Origin: Akkermansia muciniphila
Lineage (GTDB): Bacteria; Verrucomicrobiota; Verrucomicrobiia; Verrucomicrobiales; Akkermansiaceae
Direction of reading: 5' to 3'
Assembly (NCBI GenBank): GCA_945901795.1
Contig: CAMDLP010000008.1
Location: forward strand, 17,269-81,268
DNA length: 64,000 bases
Under the pieces are notes generated by a model, which searched no databases, was not told the DNA's origin, and was given only the letters and a program-made list of their open reading frames with translations. This document shows positions 41,641-50,236 of the stretch, piece after piece. Within the stretch, counting starts at the first letter, position 1; each line of letters opens with the position of its first letter. Position numbers and translations under genes: made by a program.

Positions 41641-42276
41641 TTATTTGGCGAGGTAAACGAAGAGAGCCAATCCGCCGAGCACGACGAGCGGAAGGTTGAA
41701 GGCGAATCCGTTGCGCAGGTTGGCCATGAATTCCGAGCTGCCCGCGCGGCGGCTGCCGGCGGCGCGGCCGCGTTTCGAGGCGCGGCCGAAAATCGCGCCG
41801 CTGCGACTGCCTTCGAAATGCGCCGCAGCCTGATCGTATTCATCCGCGGCGATGTCGATGGTCATCGAGGCTTTTTCGAGCTTCTCGGAAAGGTGGTCGC
41901 GGCTCCAGCTCTCCGGATTGAATTTCTGGATCTTGTCGAGGTGGGCGGCGAAGCAGACGCGGCACTGTTCCAGGTCCTCCGCCTCTTGGCGCATTTCAAA
42001 CAGCTCGCGGTCGATCAGGGTGAGCGAGGAGGTGAGTTTCTCGGTGAGTTCTACCTGTTGGGAAAGGAAGCCGCGCTTGCGGGTGGTGAGCTCCTCGAGC
42101 TCGCTTTTCTTGCGCTCGAGTTCCTCGCGCTGGAGCTGGATTCGGTCGAGTTCGTCCTGCGCGTCCTTGAGTTTGCGATCGTAATCCTCGTCGCGGTTGG
42201 AGCTGCCCGCGGACGACATTTCCATTTGGGTCGAGCGGATCTTAATGTGGTGGGTGTGTTCGCCGGGTGCAGCCAT
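41641..42276 (-). CDS. Coiled-coil tail-anchored protein
   Basis: 211 residues from MAAPGEHTHHIKIRSTQ. About 35-125 is an uninterrupted heptad-rich helix (LKDAQDELDRIQLQREELER, KKSELEELTTRKRGFLSQQV, ELTEKLTSSLTLIDRELFEM). A basic low-complexity stretch (FGRASKRGRAAGSRRAG) precedes a C-terminal helix FNLPLVVLGGLALFVYLA. Tail-anchored coiled coils can be scaffold or septation proteins, but nothing specific identifies it. Adjacent Rrf2 gene is 97 nt upstream. Confidence 0.7.
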   Translation of the reverse strand: MAAPGEHTHHIKIRSTQMEMSSAGSSNRDEDYDRKLKDAQDELDRIQLQREELERKKSELEELTTRKRGFLSQQVELTEKLTSSLTLIDRELFEMRQEAEDLEQCRVCFAAHLDKIQKFNPESWSRDHLSEKLEKASMTIDIAADEYDQAAAHFEGSRSGAIFGRASKRGRAAGSRRAGSSEFMANLRNGFAFNLPLVVLGGLALFVYLAK

Positions 42277-42373
42277 GTGTCGTGAGGGGTTAAACAGATG
42301 CAAGTCCCTTATCTGAAATCATTTTCCGCATCCAGCGAAATATTTCAGCTTTGTTGACTAATTTTCCGCCCGC

Positions 42374-42787
42374 TCAAATGTAGAACATCGGCGCGCCCTG
42401 ATTGCTGGCCAGACTTTCCACCGTGATTTGATCCAGTGACTGCTGGAGGCCGGTGGAAACCTGCTCCCACGCGCGCCTCACCGCTTGGCCGGAATCGCCG
42501 TCCCGGGTCACGGAGCATTGGAGCAGCGCGGGGTCGACCGCTTCGACCACCTGCCGCAGCGTGATCTGGTCTGCGCCGCGCCCTAGCAGGTAGCCTCCGG
42601 CCTTGCCGCGGCGGCTTTCGATCAGACCCGCGCGCCGCAGGTCATTGAGGATTTGCACCAAAAAATTTCCGGACACTGCTTCGCGTTGCGCAAGGTCCTC
42701 AAGCCGTGTAAGAGTCCGCCCGTCATGGTATTTCGCCAGCTGGGTCATCGCCCGGCAGGCGTATTCCAATTTCTGTGAAATCTTCAT
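42374..42787 (-). CDS. Rrf2-family transcriptional regulator
   Basis: 137 residues. MKISQKLEYACRAMTQLAKY, LEDLAQREAVSGNFLVQILN, DLRRAGLIESRRGKAGGYLL is the winged helix of Rrf2 proteins. The Fe-S triplet Cys of IscR/NsrR is absent: only Cys11 and Cys91 exist, so it is more like CymR, which controls cysteine metabolism by binding CysK. It is divergent from cysE with start codons overlapping on CATG (42785-42788), supporting a role in cysteine regulation. Confidence 0.9.
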   Translation of the reverse strand: MKISQKLEYACRAMTQLAKYHDGRTLTRLEDLAQREAVSGNFLVQILNDLRRAGLIESRRGKAGGYLLGRGADQITLRQVVEAVDPALLQCSVTRDGDSGQAVRRAWEQVSTGLQQSLDQITVESLASNQGAPMFYI

Positions 42788-43649
42788 GAGCGAATCTCAA
42801 CAGGCCGGAACTCTCCCGGCGAGCAAGAATCCGGGCAAGCTTTGCTCTGGAAAAGTCGCGGACCTCCGCAATGTCTGGGAAACCCTCCGCAGCGAAGCCG
42901 CCCGCGTCGCCGAGGAAGAGCCGACACTCCATCACCTCGTTGACGACGTGATCCTTTCCCGCGAGACGCTCGCCGCCGCCCTCGGTGCCCGCTTGGCCCG
43001 CCGCTTGGCCCGCGAGGACATGCAGCGCGCCGTGATGGAGCCGCTGCTAACGGGCGTTTTCGAGGCTCATCCTCACATCGTCCACTCGGCCTCGCGCGAT
43101 TTGCTCGCGATGTTCGAGCGGGATCCCGCGTGCTTTTCACCGCTGGAGCCGGTACTTTTCTTCAAAGGCTTCCTCGCTCTAACCACCTACCGGGTCTCCC
43201 ACCAGCTCTGGCTGGACGGCCGCCGCTGGCTCGCCCTGTATTTCCAGAGCGTCGCCAGCGAGGCCTTCGCCGTGGACATCCATCCCGCCGCCCGCATCGG
43301 CTGCGGTATTCTGTTGGATCACGCGACCTCCTTCGTCGTCGGGGAAACGGCGATCATCGAGGATGACGTTTCAATTCTCCATGAAGTCACGCTCGGCGGC
43401 ACCGGCAAGGCCACCGGCGACCGCCACCCGATCATCCGCTCCGGCGTATTGCTAGGCGCGGGCGCGAAAATCCTCGGCCGCGTGGAAATCGGCACCGGCG
43501 CCAAGGTCGGTGCCGGCAGCGTCGTCCTCAACGACGTGCCGCCGCACAAGACCGTCGCCGGCGTGCCCGCCATCGTCGTCGGCGTGACCAGCGGGGAAAT
43601 GCCCGCCATTGAAATGAACCAGAGTCTCGACGGCGGCTTCCAAATTTGA
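42786..43649 (+). CDS. cysE: Serine O-acetyltransferase
   Basis: 287 residues. An alpha-helical N-terminal domain (VWETLRSEAARVAEEEPTLH, HHLVDDVILSRETL) is followed by the left-handed beta helix with hexapeptide repeats: FAVDIHPAARIGCGILLDHA, FVVGETAIIEDDVSILHEVT and LGGTGKATGDRHPIIRSGV. Catalytic His (DIHPAA, DHAT) and Asp are present. CysE makes O-acetylserine for cysteine synthesis and is feedback-inhibited by cysteine. The start ATG is inside the CATG shared with the divergent Rrf2 gene. Confidence 0.95.
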   Translation: MSESQQAGTLPASKNPGKLCSGKVADLRNVWETLRSEAARVAEEEPTLHHLVDDVILSRETLAAALGARLARRLAREDMQRAVMEPLLTGVFEAHPHIVHSASRDLLAMFERDPACFSPLEPVLFFKGFLALTTYRVSHQLWLDGRRWLALYFQSVASEAFAVDIHPAARIGCGILLDHATSFVVGETAIIEDDVSILHEVTLGGTGKATGDRHPIIRSGVLLGAGAKILGRVEIGTGAKVGAGSVVLNDVPPHKTVAGVPAIVVGVTSGEMPAIEMNQSLDGGFQI

Positions 43650-43653
43650 ACCC

Positions 43654-44637
43654 ATGAAACTCCGTTTAACAACACTCACCCTGCTAGGGTTCGCCTCGTT
43701 GTCCTGTGACAAGGTGAAGGATCTCGCCAATAAGACAAAGTCGGCGGTGGAAGGCCAGATCGCCAAAAAAGCCGGCGAATCCGGCACCGCCCTTGCTGAT
43801 CCCGCGCTCCAGAAACTCATCGATGAAACTCCCGAGGGCGTCGTTTTCCGCAAGGATTTGCCGTTCCCTGAAAAAATCGAAATCAGGACCACGCGCCGTC
43901 ACGAGCTGTCCGGCCGGTTCTTCGAGGCTTCCGCCATCGAGAGCAATAGCAAGGTCGTCAAAGGAACCCAAACCACCGTCACCAAGCTCGAGCGCGCCGG
44001 CAACCAAGTCCGCTACACCCTCGAACAATCCACCTTCGCCGAGCCCGTCATCGAGGGAGCGGATAATTCCAAGCAGCCCGTCGTCAAGCAACTGGCCCCT
44101 CCCTCCAGGCCGCGGGTTTTCGGTAAATCCGGCACCACTTGGAAAGCTGACGATACCGAAGGCTTCCGCGCCGCCGCTCTTTCCAAACAACTCGCGCCGG
44201 TCTTCGATTCGCTCCTCGTCGAAAACGCGCTCGCCCCCCGCACCCTTTGGTTCGGCAAGCACCGCTTCAAGATCGGCGACAAACTAACCGTCTCCGGTAA
44301 ATCCCTGCCGATGCTGGTGACGGGAGACGCCAAGGGTTCCCTCAATCTAACGTTTGAAGCCATCGAGGCGGTCAAGGGTCATCCTTGCGGCGTCTTCGCC
44401 GTCAAGGGGGATTTCAGCCGCAAGCAGGCAACCGACTTCGAGGGGAATTTCACCGACGAAGAGGTCGCCATTGAGTCGGGGAAACTCTGGGTCTCGCTCA
44501 TCTATCCGATCATCCTGCGGGAGGAAACCGACACCATCCAGAGCACCAAATCCGGCGGCGGTGGCGGGCTTGCCGCACGCGGCCAAGCCTCGGTCAATGT
44601 TTCCGTCATTCGAGAGTGGAAAACGACGGGACCGTGA
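43654..44637 (+). CDS. Predicted lipoprotein of unknown function
   Basis: 327 residues. MKLRLTTLTLLGFASLSC is a lipobox signal (ASLSC), so Cys18 is lipidated. The mature part has a helical segment (KVKDLANKTKSAVEGQIAKK) then a beta-rich body (VVFRKDLPFPEKIEIRTTRR, FGKHRFKIGDKLTVSGKSLP, GHPCGVFAVKGDFSRKQATD). No family recognised. It follows cysE by 4 nt and may be co-transcribed, although no link to cysteine metabolism is evident. Confidence 0.7.
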   Translation: MKLRLTTLTLLGFASLSCDKVKDLANKTKSAVEGQIAKKAGESGTALADPALQKLIDETPEGVVFRKDLPFPEKIEIRTTRRHELSGRFFEASAIESNSKVVKGTQTTVTKLERAGNQVRYTLEQSTFAEPVIEGADNSKQPVVKQLAPPSRPRVFGKSGTTWKADDTEGFRAAALSKQLAPVFDSLLVENALAPRTLWFGKHRFKIGDKLTVSGKSLPMLVTGDAKGSLNLTFEAIEAVKGHPCGVFAVKGDFSRKQATDFEGNFTDEEVAIESGKLWVSLIYPIILREETDTIQSTKSGGGGGLAARGQASVNVSVIREWKTTGP

Positions 44638-44677
44638 ACGACTCTGCCCAAGCGATGGGCTCCTATTTCGCCACCTC

Positions 44678-45290
44678 ATGCAGCCACTGATGACAAAGCT
44701 TCCGGCTCGCCCACTTCTCCGAAGGGGAGGTTGGATACTCGGATTTTTCGGAATGATGATCGCTCCGATCATTCCGGCCTCCGCCCATGGCACGCACTCC
44801 GCGCTGATGTCGCGATTGGACGAGCGCTTGGCGGAACAACCGTTGAGCGGCGATCTCTGGTATCGGCGGGCTGTTTTGGAATTCGAGCATGAGGACTGGG
44901 CCGCCGCCGCCCTCGATTTCGAAAAAGCGGAACGATACGCTCCCGGCGAGTTGCCCGTCCTGTGGTGGCAGGGCCGGATTCTCGACAAGCAGGGAAACTC
45001 CCAGGAAGCCAAGTCCGCGCCGCCCTCGCGGCAAATCCCGAGGCCCAACCGGATCTGGTTCATGAAGTGGCGCAGGCGCTCGCGAGCAACCGGTTGACAG
45101 ACGAAGCGGTGCGGGTTCTCGAGGCCGGTGTGAAACGCCTTGGCCCGATCCCGTCGTTGCAGCTGAAGATACTCGAAGTGGAGGTGAGCGCGGGTCGTTA
45201 TGACTCCGCGCTTTCCCGCCTGGACGCCATGCAGCGCTCCGGTCCGCGACCGGAACCCTGGATGGAGAAGCGCGCGTCCATCCTTGCGCA
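44678..45290 (+). pseudogene. TPR-protein fragment, frameshifted and fused
   Basis: Begins MQPLMTKLPARPLLRRGGWI with a signal-like hydrophobic stretch, then TPR units LAEQPLSGDLWYRRAVLEFE and DWAAAALDFEKAERYAPGEL. Near 45018 the frame shifts and the TPR series continues in another frame as NPEAQPDLVHEVAQALASNR, EAVRVLEAGVKRLGPIPSLQ and RASILAQA. At about 45290 it fuses into the phosphoesterase frame. It once encoded a periplasmic TPR protein, often found beside metallophosphoesterases. Confidence 0.75.
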
Positions 45291-46445
45291 AGCTTCGATC
45301 TTGCCAGCACCTGGACGAATTTTCCGGCATTCAATCCAACGATCACAACCGTTCCGAACTCCGTTGGCGTGACCACGACGGCACCCGCCCTCGTTACTTT
45401 CAGCAGTGCGCTGGCTAACAATTCCACCGTGCTCTTCCGCTGGGTGGATGACAATGCGCAAACTCAATCACCCGACCAAATTCTTGGACTGGATAACCTC
45501 AGTATCGCCGTGCCGATCGGTCAAACACCCGTCGGCACCTTGACTGCTCCGGAAAACGGCTCCGTTTGGTATCTCGGTGACACCATCAACCTCACTGCCA
45601 CGGCTTCGGATTCGGACGGCTCTGTCACCAAGGTGGAGTTCTACCACGATGCTAACAACGGTTCCACCAACACCACGGCGAACTTCCATTACTTCGACAT
45701 GTTCACCTTCCCCACCGCCGGCGAGTGCGGCGGCGCGGTGTCCGGCACCGAGCGGTAGTACAGCTTCGACTATGGAAACATTCATTTCATCTGCCTCGAC
45801 TCGCAGGCCAGCGTGACCACCGTCGATAATTCGGCCACCACCGGCGTAAACGAGGACGGCCCGATGGCCATCTGGCTTCGCCTGGATCTCGCCAGCACCA
45901 CCGCCAACGGAAAAATCCGCAACGCCGCCAACGGCTTCACCGCCCCGGCCACTACCGCAGGTGCGGTGATCCCGCCCGATGGTGCCTACATCAAGCCGCT
46001 CACCGGCCCTCGCGACCATTTCGGCGCGGTTTACAACACCGCAGGCATGTCCGGCCTGACGGGCACGGAAGCCATCGACCACAGCGCGATGTATGTTTCC
46101 TATAACAACGTCGGCACGGTGAACCTCAACGACAGCGGCTTTATGGTAGCGGATATTTCCAACGGGCTTGTCACCAAGCGTGGCTCACCGTCACCATGGT
46201 ATCAGACGTCCGTCAGCGGCACCGACTTCCGGGTCGTTTACATCCGCCGGAAAGACGCCGCGGCGGTCGGCATCGTTTACGCCCCGCAGTTCAGCCGGGA
46301 TTTGATCAACTGGGCTGACAGCGCGGCCACTCCGACCGTCATCGCCGATGGCGGCGAGGTCGAGGCCGTGAGCGTCGAATACCCGCTCTTTCCTGCCGGG
46401 CGAGACGCGAGCTTCTTCCGCTTGGGAGCCCGCACCACTCACTGA
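45291..46445 (+). pseudogene. Metallophosphoesterase gene, deleted and with a stop codon
   Basis: One frame throughout (45294-46445). It starts mid-protein with FDLASTWTNFPAFNPTITTV, then an Ig-like segment VSVWYLGDTINLTATASDSD-type (GSVWYLGDTINLTATASDSD). A TAG at 45756-45758 interrupts RYYSFDYGNIHFICLDSQAS, a calcineurin-like phosphoesterase stretch. WLRLDLASTTAN then jumps to a C-terminal domain (HSAMYVSYNNVGTVNLNDSG; YAPQFSRDLINWADSAATPT). The metal-binding D-x-H, GN-H-E and GH-x-H motifs are missing, so at least two internal deletions occurred. Confidence 0.8.
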
Positions 46446-46460
46446 TTGGACCGGTCCGGA

Positions 46461-46781
46461 TCAGCCGCCGATGTCGGTGCGGCCGGAGAGTTGGGCGCCT
46501 TCCTCCATCGAGAAAACCTTGGATTTGATGTCGCCGTTGATCTTCGATTTGTCCTTCAGTTCGCAGCGCTGGGAGGTGATCTTGCCTTCGACCTTGCCGT
46601 AAACCTTCACTTCGCCGGCAGTCACGTCGCCTTTGATGACAGCATTTTCGCCGATGGTCACGCGGCCCTTGTCCGAGGTGATTTCACCGTCGATTTTTCC
46701 ATCGATGATCATGTCGTTGGAGAAGCGGATGGAACCGGTGATTTCGATTCCGCTGGAGAGCACATTAGTCGGATTGGCCAT
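46461..46781 (-). CDS. Bactofilin (small)
   Basis: 106 residues, almost only the bactofilin core: SSGIEITGSIRFSNDMIIDG, KIDGEITSDKGRVTIGENAV, IKGDVTAGEVKVYGKVEGKI and KSKINGDIKSKVFSMEEGAQ. This is the minimal polymerising unit with very short tails. The window thus encodes three bactofilins; paralogues in one cell often form distinct filaments. It is convergent with the phosphoesterase remnant. Confidence 0.92.
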   Translation of the reverse strand: MANPTNVLSSGIEITGSIRFSNDMIIDGKIDGEITSDKGRVTIGENAVIKGDVTAGEVKVYGKVEGKITSQRCELKDKSKINGDIKSKVFSMEEGAQLSGRTDIGG

Positions 46782-46788
46782 GGGGCAG

Positions 46789-47013
46789 TTAAGGGAGCAA
46801 AGCCTCGGCGGGTTGGCAATGGCAAAGATTTCCCGTGTCCGATTCAGAACCCCAGCAAGCGTGGGGGGCATGACCGTTTTTTTTCAACGCCTGCTCCATG
46901 TAAACGACCGTGGGGTCGGAATCGAGCAGAGACCTCCGCTCGACGCGCTTGAGTTGCGCTTGCAGCGGAAGGAACAGGCAGGCGGCAATGATGGCGAAAA
47001 ATCCCGGCTTCAT
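46789..47013 (-). CDS. Possible small secreted protein
   Basis: 74 residues: MKPGFFAIIAACLFLPLQAQ is a plausible signal peptide; the rest (LKRVERRSLLDSDPTVVYME, QALKKNGHAPHACWGSESD) has no family. It lies 8 nt upstream of the small bactofilin on the same strand. It might instead be the start of a truncated gene. Confidence 0.45.
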   Translation of the reverse strand: MKPGFFAIIAACLFLPLQAQLKRVERRSLLDSDPTVVYMEQALKKNGHAPHACWGSESDTGNLCHCQPAEALLP

Positions 47014-47126
47014 GGGAGGGAAAGTAGTGGTTTTTTCCGCAAGCGGAATCTTCATTTCACTCGGACGTCGTGGGCTGCGGATTATTCGCGATTGGACGTT
47101 TGCAAATCATGATTCATGGTCCGCCC

Positions 47127-48416
47127 ATGAATTCGCAAGGCCCGCTTTCACAGAAGATTTTCGCCGTCGCCAAGGAACTGATCCCGGGTGGGGTGAATTC
47201 CCCGGTGCGGGCGTTCCGCAATGTCGGCGGCGAGCCGTTTTTCGTCCGCCGCGCCGCGGGCTGCCGCATCGAGGACATCGATGGCAAGCACTACATCGAC
47301 TATATCGGCTCGTGGGGGCCGAACATTCTCGGCCACGCGCCGGTCGCCATCACCAACACGATTCACGAGGTGGCGAAGAGCGGGATTTCCTTCGGCATCC
47401 CCAACATGTTCGAGGTGGAAATGGCGCGCACGATCTGTGACTGGGTGCCGTCCGTGGAGAAAGTCCGCATGACCTCTTCAGGCACGGAAGCCACGATGTC
47501 CGCCATCCGCCTGGCGCGGGGTTTCACGAAGCGCGACTGCATCGTGAAGTTCAACGGCTGTTACCATGGCCACAGCGACTCGCTGCTAGTCGCCGCCGGC
47601 TCCGGGGCGCTCACCCATGGCGAGCCCGATTCGGCCGGAGTGCCGAAGGCGTTCGCGGAGAAGACCATCGTGCTTTCGTATAACGATCCGGAAGCGCTTG
47701 AAGCGCTGTTCGCCACGCGGGGTGAGGAAATCGCGGCGATCATCGTGGAGTCCTATCCCGCGAACGCCGGCTTGGTTTTTCCGAAACCCGGCTACCTCTC
47801 GCTCCTTTCCTCGATCACGAAAAAGCACGGGGCGCTTTTGATTTTCGACGAAGTCATGACCGGCTTCCGCCTTGGCAAGGCGGGCGTGCAGGGGCTGGAA
47901 AATCTCACGCCGGATCTCAGTTGCTTCGGCAAGGTCATCGGCGGCGGGCTGCCGGTCGGGGCCTTCGGCGGGCGGGCGGACGTGATGGACATGCTCGCGC
48001 CGATCGGGCCGGTCTATCAGGCCGGGACCTTGAGCGGAAATCCTCTCGCGATGGCGGCGGGCCTCGCCCAGCTCCGTGAGTTGCAAAACCGCTCGGGTTT
48101 CGCCCGACTTGATCAACTCGGCGCGCATTTCGAAAAAGGCCTGCGCCAACTGCTTGCCGCAAAGGGCGTGCCCCACCGCTTCAACCGCGTCGGCTCGATG
48201 TTCTGCCTGTTCTTCGCCGACCGGGAAATTGTCAACGTCGATGACGTGATGAAGCAGGACTTGGAGTTCTTCAAAAAGTTCTTCTGGGGCTGCCTCGACA
48301 AGGGGATTTATCTCGCGCCATCGCCCTACGAAACCGGCTTCATTTCGCTCGCCCACACCGAGGCGGATCTGGATGACACGCTCACGGTGTTCGGCGAGGT
48401 GTTGTCCGGAATTTAG
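47127..48416 (+). CDS. hemL: Glutamate-1-semialdehyde 2,1-aminomutase
   Basis: 429 residues. The PLP aminotransferase fold shows SQKIFAVAKELIPGGVNSPV, RKVRMTSSGTEATMSAIRLA-type (VRMTSSGTEATMSAIRLARG), FNGCYHGHSDSLLVAAGSGA, ILIFDEVMTGFR-like LLIFDEVMTGFRLGKAG and the PLP-lysine region LSCFGKVIGGGLPVGAFGGR. It makes 5-aminolevulinate in the C5 pathway of tetrapyrrole synthesis. ATG 47127 chosen over 47109 because SQGPLSQKIF aligns with the family start. Confidence 0.97.
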   Translation: MNSQGPLSQKIFAVAKELIPGGVNSPVRAFRNVGGEPFFVRRAAGCRIEDIDGKHYIDYIGSWGPNILGHAPVAITNTIHEVAKSGISFGIPNMFEVEMARTICDWVPSVEKVRMTSSGTEATMSAIRLARGFTKRDCIVKFNGCYHGHSDSLLVAAGSGALTHGEPDSAGVPKAFAEKTIVLSYNDPEALEALFATRGEEIAAIIVESYPANAGLVFPKPGYLSLLSSITKKHGALLIFDEVMTGFRLGKAGVQGLENLTPDLSCFGKVIGGGLPVGAFGGRADVMDMLAPIGPVYQAGTLSGNPLAMAAGLAQLRELQNRSGFARLDQLGAHFEKGLRQLLAAKGVPHRFNRVGSMFCLFFADREIVNVDDVMKQDLEFFKKFFWGCLDKGIYLAPSPYETGFISLAHTEADLDDTLTVFGEVLSGI

Positions 48417-48474
48417 GAACGCGAGATTCCGGGTTGCGCGTCGGCCGCTGAAATAGGTAAGATTTTTCTCCAGA

Positions 48475-49140
48475 ATGATGAATAGATCCAACGATATCGC
48501 GTCGAAAACCGCGCAGGAGCCTGTCGGTTCTGTCGATCCGGATGCCATCATGAACGATCCGGACGATGATTTCCGACTGGTTGCACTGGCGCAAAAAGGG
48601 GACACGCGGGCTTACGACGAGCTCGTGACCCGCCACCGGGGAAGGATATTCGCCATGATTCGTAACATGATCCATCAGGAAGCCGACGCATGGGACCTCT
48701 CGCAAGAGGTCTTCATCAAGGCGTGGCATGCCTTGCCGAAGTTTGAGGCGAAGGCGAAATTCTCGACCTGGCTCTATCGGATCGCCCACAACACCGTTTA
48801 CGACTGGGCGAGGAAGCGGAAGATCGAGAGCGCCGGTGAGTTCAACGACGAGATTTTCGAGCGGGAGCGGATAGATTCAGCCTCGTTCACCACACCGTCC
48901 GGCGGCGAGTCGCCGGACGCCACGATGGCGAACGGCGAACTGCGGGTGAAAATCCAGATCGCGCTGGGCAAACTTTCGCCAGACCACCGCGAGGTCGTCA
49001 TTCTCAAAGACGTGCAGGGGCTCTCTTACAAGGAAATCGCCGAGGCGATGTCGAGCACCTTGGGCACGGTGATGAGCCGGTTATTTTACGCGCGTCAGAA
49101 ACTCCAAGCATTGCTAAAAGATGAATACGAATCCCGATGA
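48475..49140 (+). CDS. ECF-type RNA polymerase sigma factor
   Basis: 221 residues. Region 2: YDELVTRHRGRIFAMIRNMI, ADAWDLSQEVFIKAWHALPK, FSTWLYRIAHNTVYDWARKR. Region 4: LGKLSPDHREVVILKDVQGL, SYKEIAEAMSSTLGTVMSRL. It directs transcription of an envelope or stress regulon, held in check by the gene that follows (20-nt overlap). The 35-residue N-terminal part before region 2 is longer than usual. Confidence 0.95.
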   Translation: MMNRSNDIASKTAQEPVGSVDPDAIMNDPDDDFRLVALAQKGDTRAYDELVTRHRGRIFAMIRNMIHQEADAWDLSQEVFIKAWHALPKFEAKAKFSTWLYRIAHNTVYDWARKRKIESAGEFNDEIFERERIDSASFTTPSGGESPDATMANGELRVKIQIALGKLSPDHREVVILKDVQGLSYKEIAEAMSSTLGTVMSRLFYARQKLQALLKDEYESR

Positions 49141-49717
49141 AGCAAAGCTGGCCTTGTGGCTGGACGATGAATTGGCTGGCGCGGATCACGCCTCGATCGA
49201 GGCGTGGGCGCTGACCCACCCGGAACAGTTAGCCGCGCGCGAGGAAATCCGCGGCTGGCGTGCGACGATCGCTGCGGCGATTCCGGCATCCGAGGAGCCG
49301 CCTTATCCTGACTTTTTCAACAGCCGCGTGCTGCAAGCCATCCGAGAACAAACTCCGGCGGTCGCACCTGCGGCGAAATCGGTTTCCTGGAAAACCTGGT
49401 TCATGCCGGTGGCCGCCTGCGCAGGGATGGTTCTAACTTTTTGGGTGGGGACTAAAACCCAAAGCACGCCTGAATACGACGTGGCGGGCGCACCCAAGGC
49501 GATTCCCGTCGAGCCGGTTGTTTACACGCCGGAGAACGGCGTGAACGCCGAGTGGTTCGCCAGCAAGGAAGCTTCCGCCACGGTCATTGTTCTCAAAGGC
49601 GTGGCGGCGATCCCCGATGCCATAGATTTTTCCGAAACCGTTTATTTGCCCATGGACCGCGAGATTGACTCCACAGCGGGCGTCGAGGTGGAACCCGCAA
49701 CAGCAGCGGGGCAATGA
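49121..49717 (+). CDS. Putative anti-sigma factor
   Basis: 198 residues, overlapping the sigma factor by 20 nt. The N-terminal 45 (LALWLDDELAGADHASIEAW) fit the anti-sigma helical domain (L-x-x-(Y/W)-LD-x-EL), and one membrane helix, WFMPVAACAGMVLTFWVGT, follows at about 85-103. The C-terminal periplasmic half would sense the signal. No zinc HxxxCxxC motif, so not a ZAS-type. Role inferred from position and topology. Confidence 0.8.
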   Translation: MNTNPDEAKLALWLDDELAGADHASIEAWALTHPEQLAAREEIRGWRATIAAAIPASEEPPYPDFFNSRVLQAIREQTPAVAPAAKSVSWKTWFMPVAACAGMVLTFWVGTKTQSTPEYDVAGAPKAIPVEPVVYTPENGVNAEWFASKEASATVIVLKGVAAIPDAIDFSETVYLPMDREIDSTAGVEVEPATAAGQ

Positions 49718-50229
49718 TGATCCGTCGCGAATGGCTCCGCTTGGCCACGGCGGCTGTGATGCTTTTTTCCAATACCGCCTTTTCGCAAGATGATCCGGGA
49801 AAGGCCGACATCGGGCGGGTGAGCGTCACCGTTTATTACGCGACTAACGGCGATTCGAAGGTGGCGGGTACCAAGACGGTCGCGGTGACGCAAGAGATTG
49901 AGAAGCGCTTGCGCGGCGAGGAGCGGCTTCGATTCAAGATCTACCGGCTGCTTGGGCAGGACGAGCAGCCGTTGTTGCGGAGTTATGAAAGCTGGGCGCA
50001 GCCCTTGAAGCCATCGGACGAGGTGCTGGTGAGGTTCGAAGCGAGCAGCGCGCCAACCCCGCAAGCGACCGGTCTGGATCTCGAACTTTGGCTCAGCCGG
50101 AAGAAAATCCTGAAAACGAACGCGCGTCTTGAGGGGAACCGGCCGCTTTTCATCCTCGGCCCCGAGTGGCGTGGCGGGCGCTTGATTATCGGCGTTGCTC
50201 TTGCGCCGAAGAAAAATCCGGGTTCATAA
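49714..50229 (+). CDS. Secreted protein of unknown function
   Basis: 171 residues with signal peptide MMIRREWLRLATAAVMLFSN, TAFSQ. The mature domain (GRVSVTVYYATNGDSKVAGT, LLRSYESWAQPLKPSDEVLV, PLFILGPEWRGGRLIIGVAL) is probably beta-rich. It overlaps the anti-sigma stop by ATGA (49714-49717), so it belongs to the sigma operon and may be its periplasmic partner or target. No family recognised. Confidence 0.7.
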   Translation: MMIRREWLRLATAAVMLFSNTAFSQDDPGKADIGRVSVTVYYATNGDSKVAGTKTVAVTQEIEKRLRGEERLRFKIYRLLGQDEQPLLRSYESWAQPLKPSDEVLVRFEASSAPTPQATGLDLELWLSRKKILKTNARLEGNRPLFILGPEWRGGRLIIGVALAPKKNPGS

Positions 50230-50236
50230 TGCCCTC

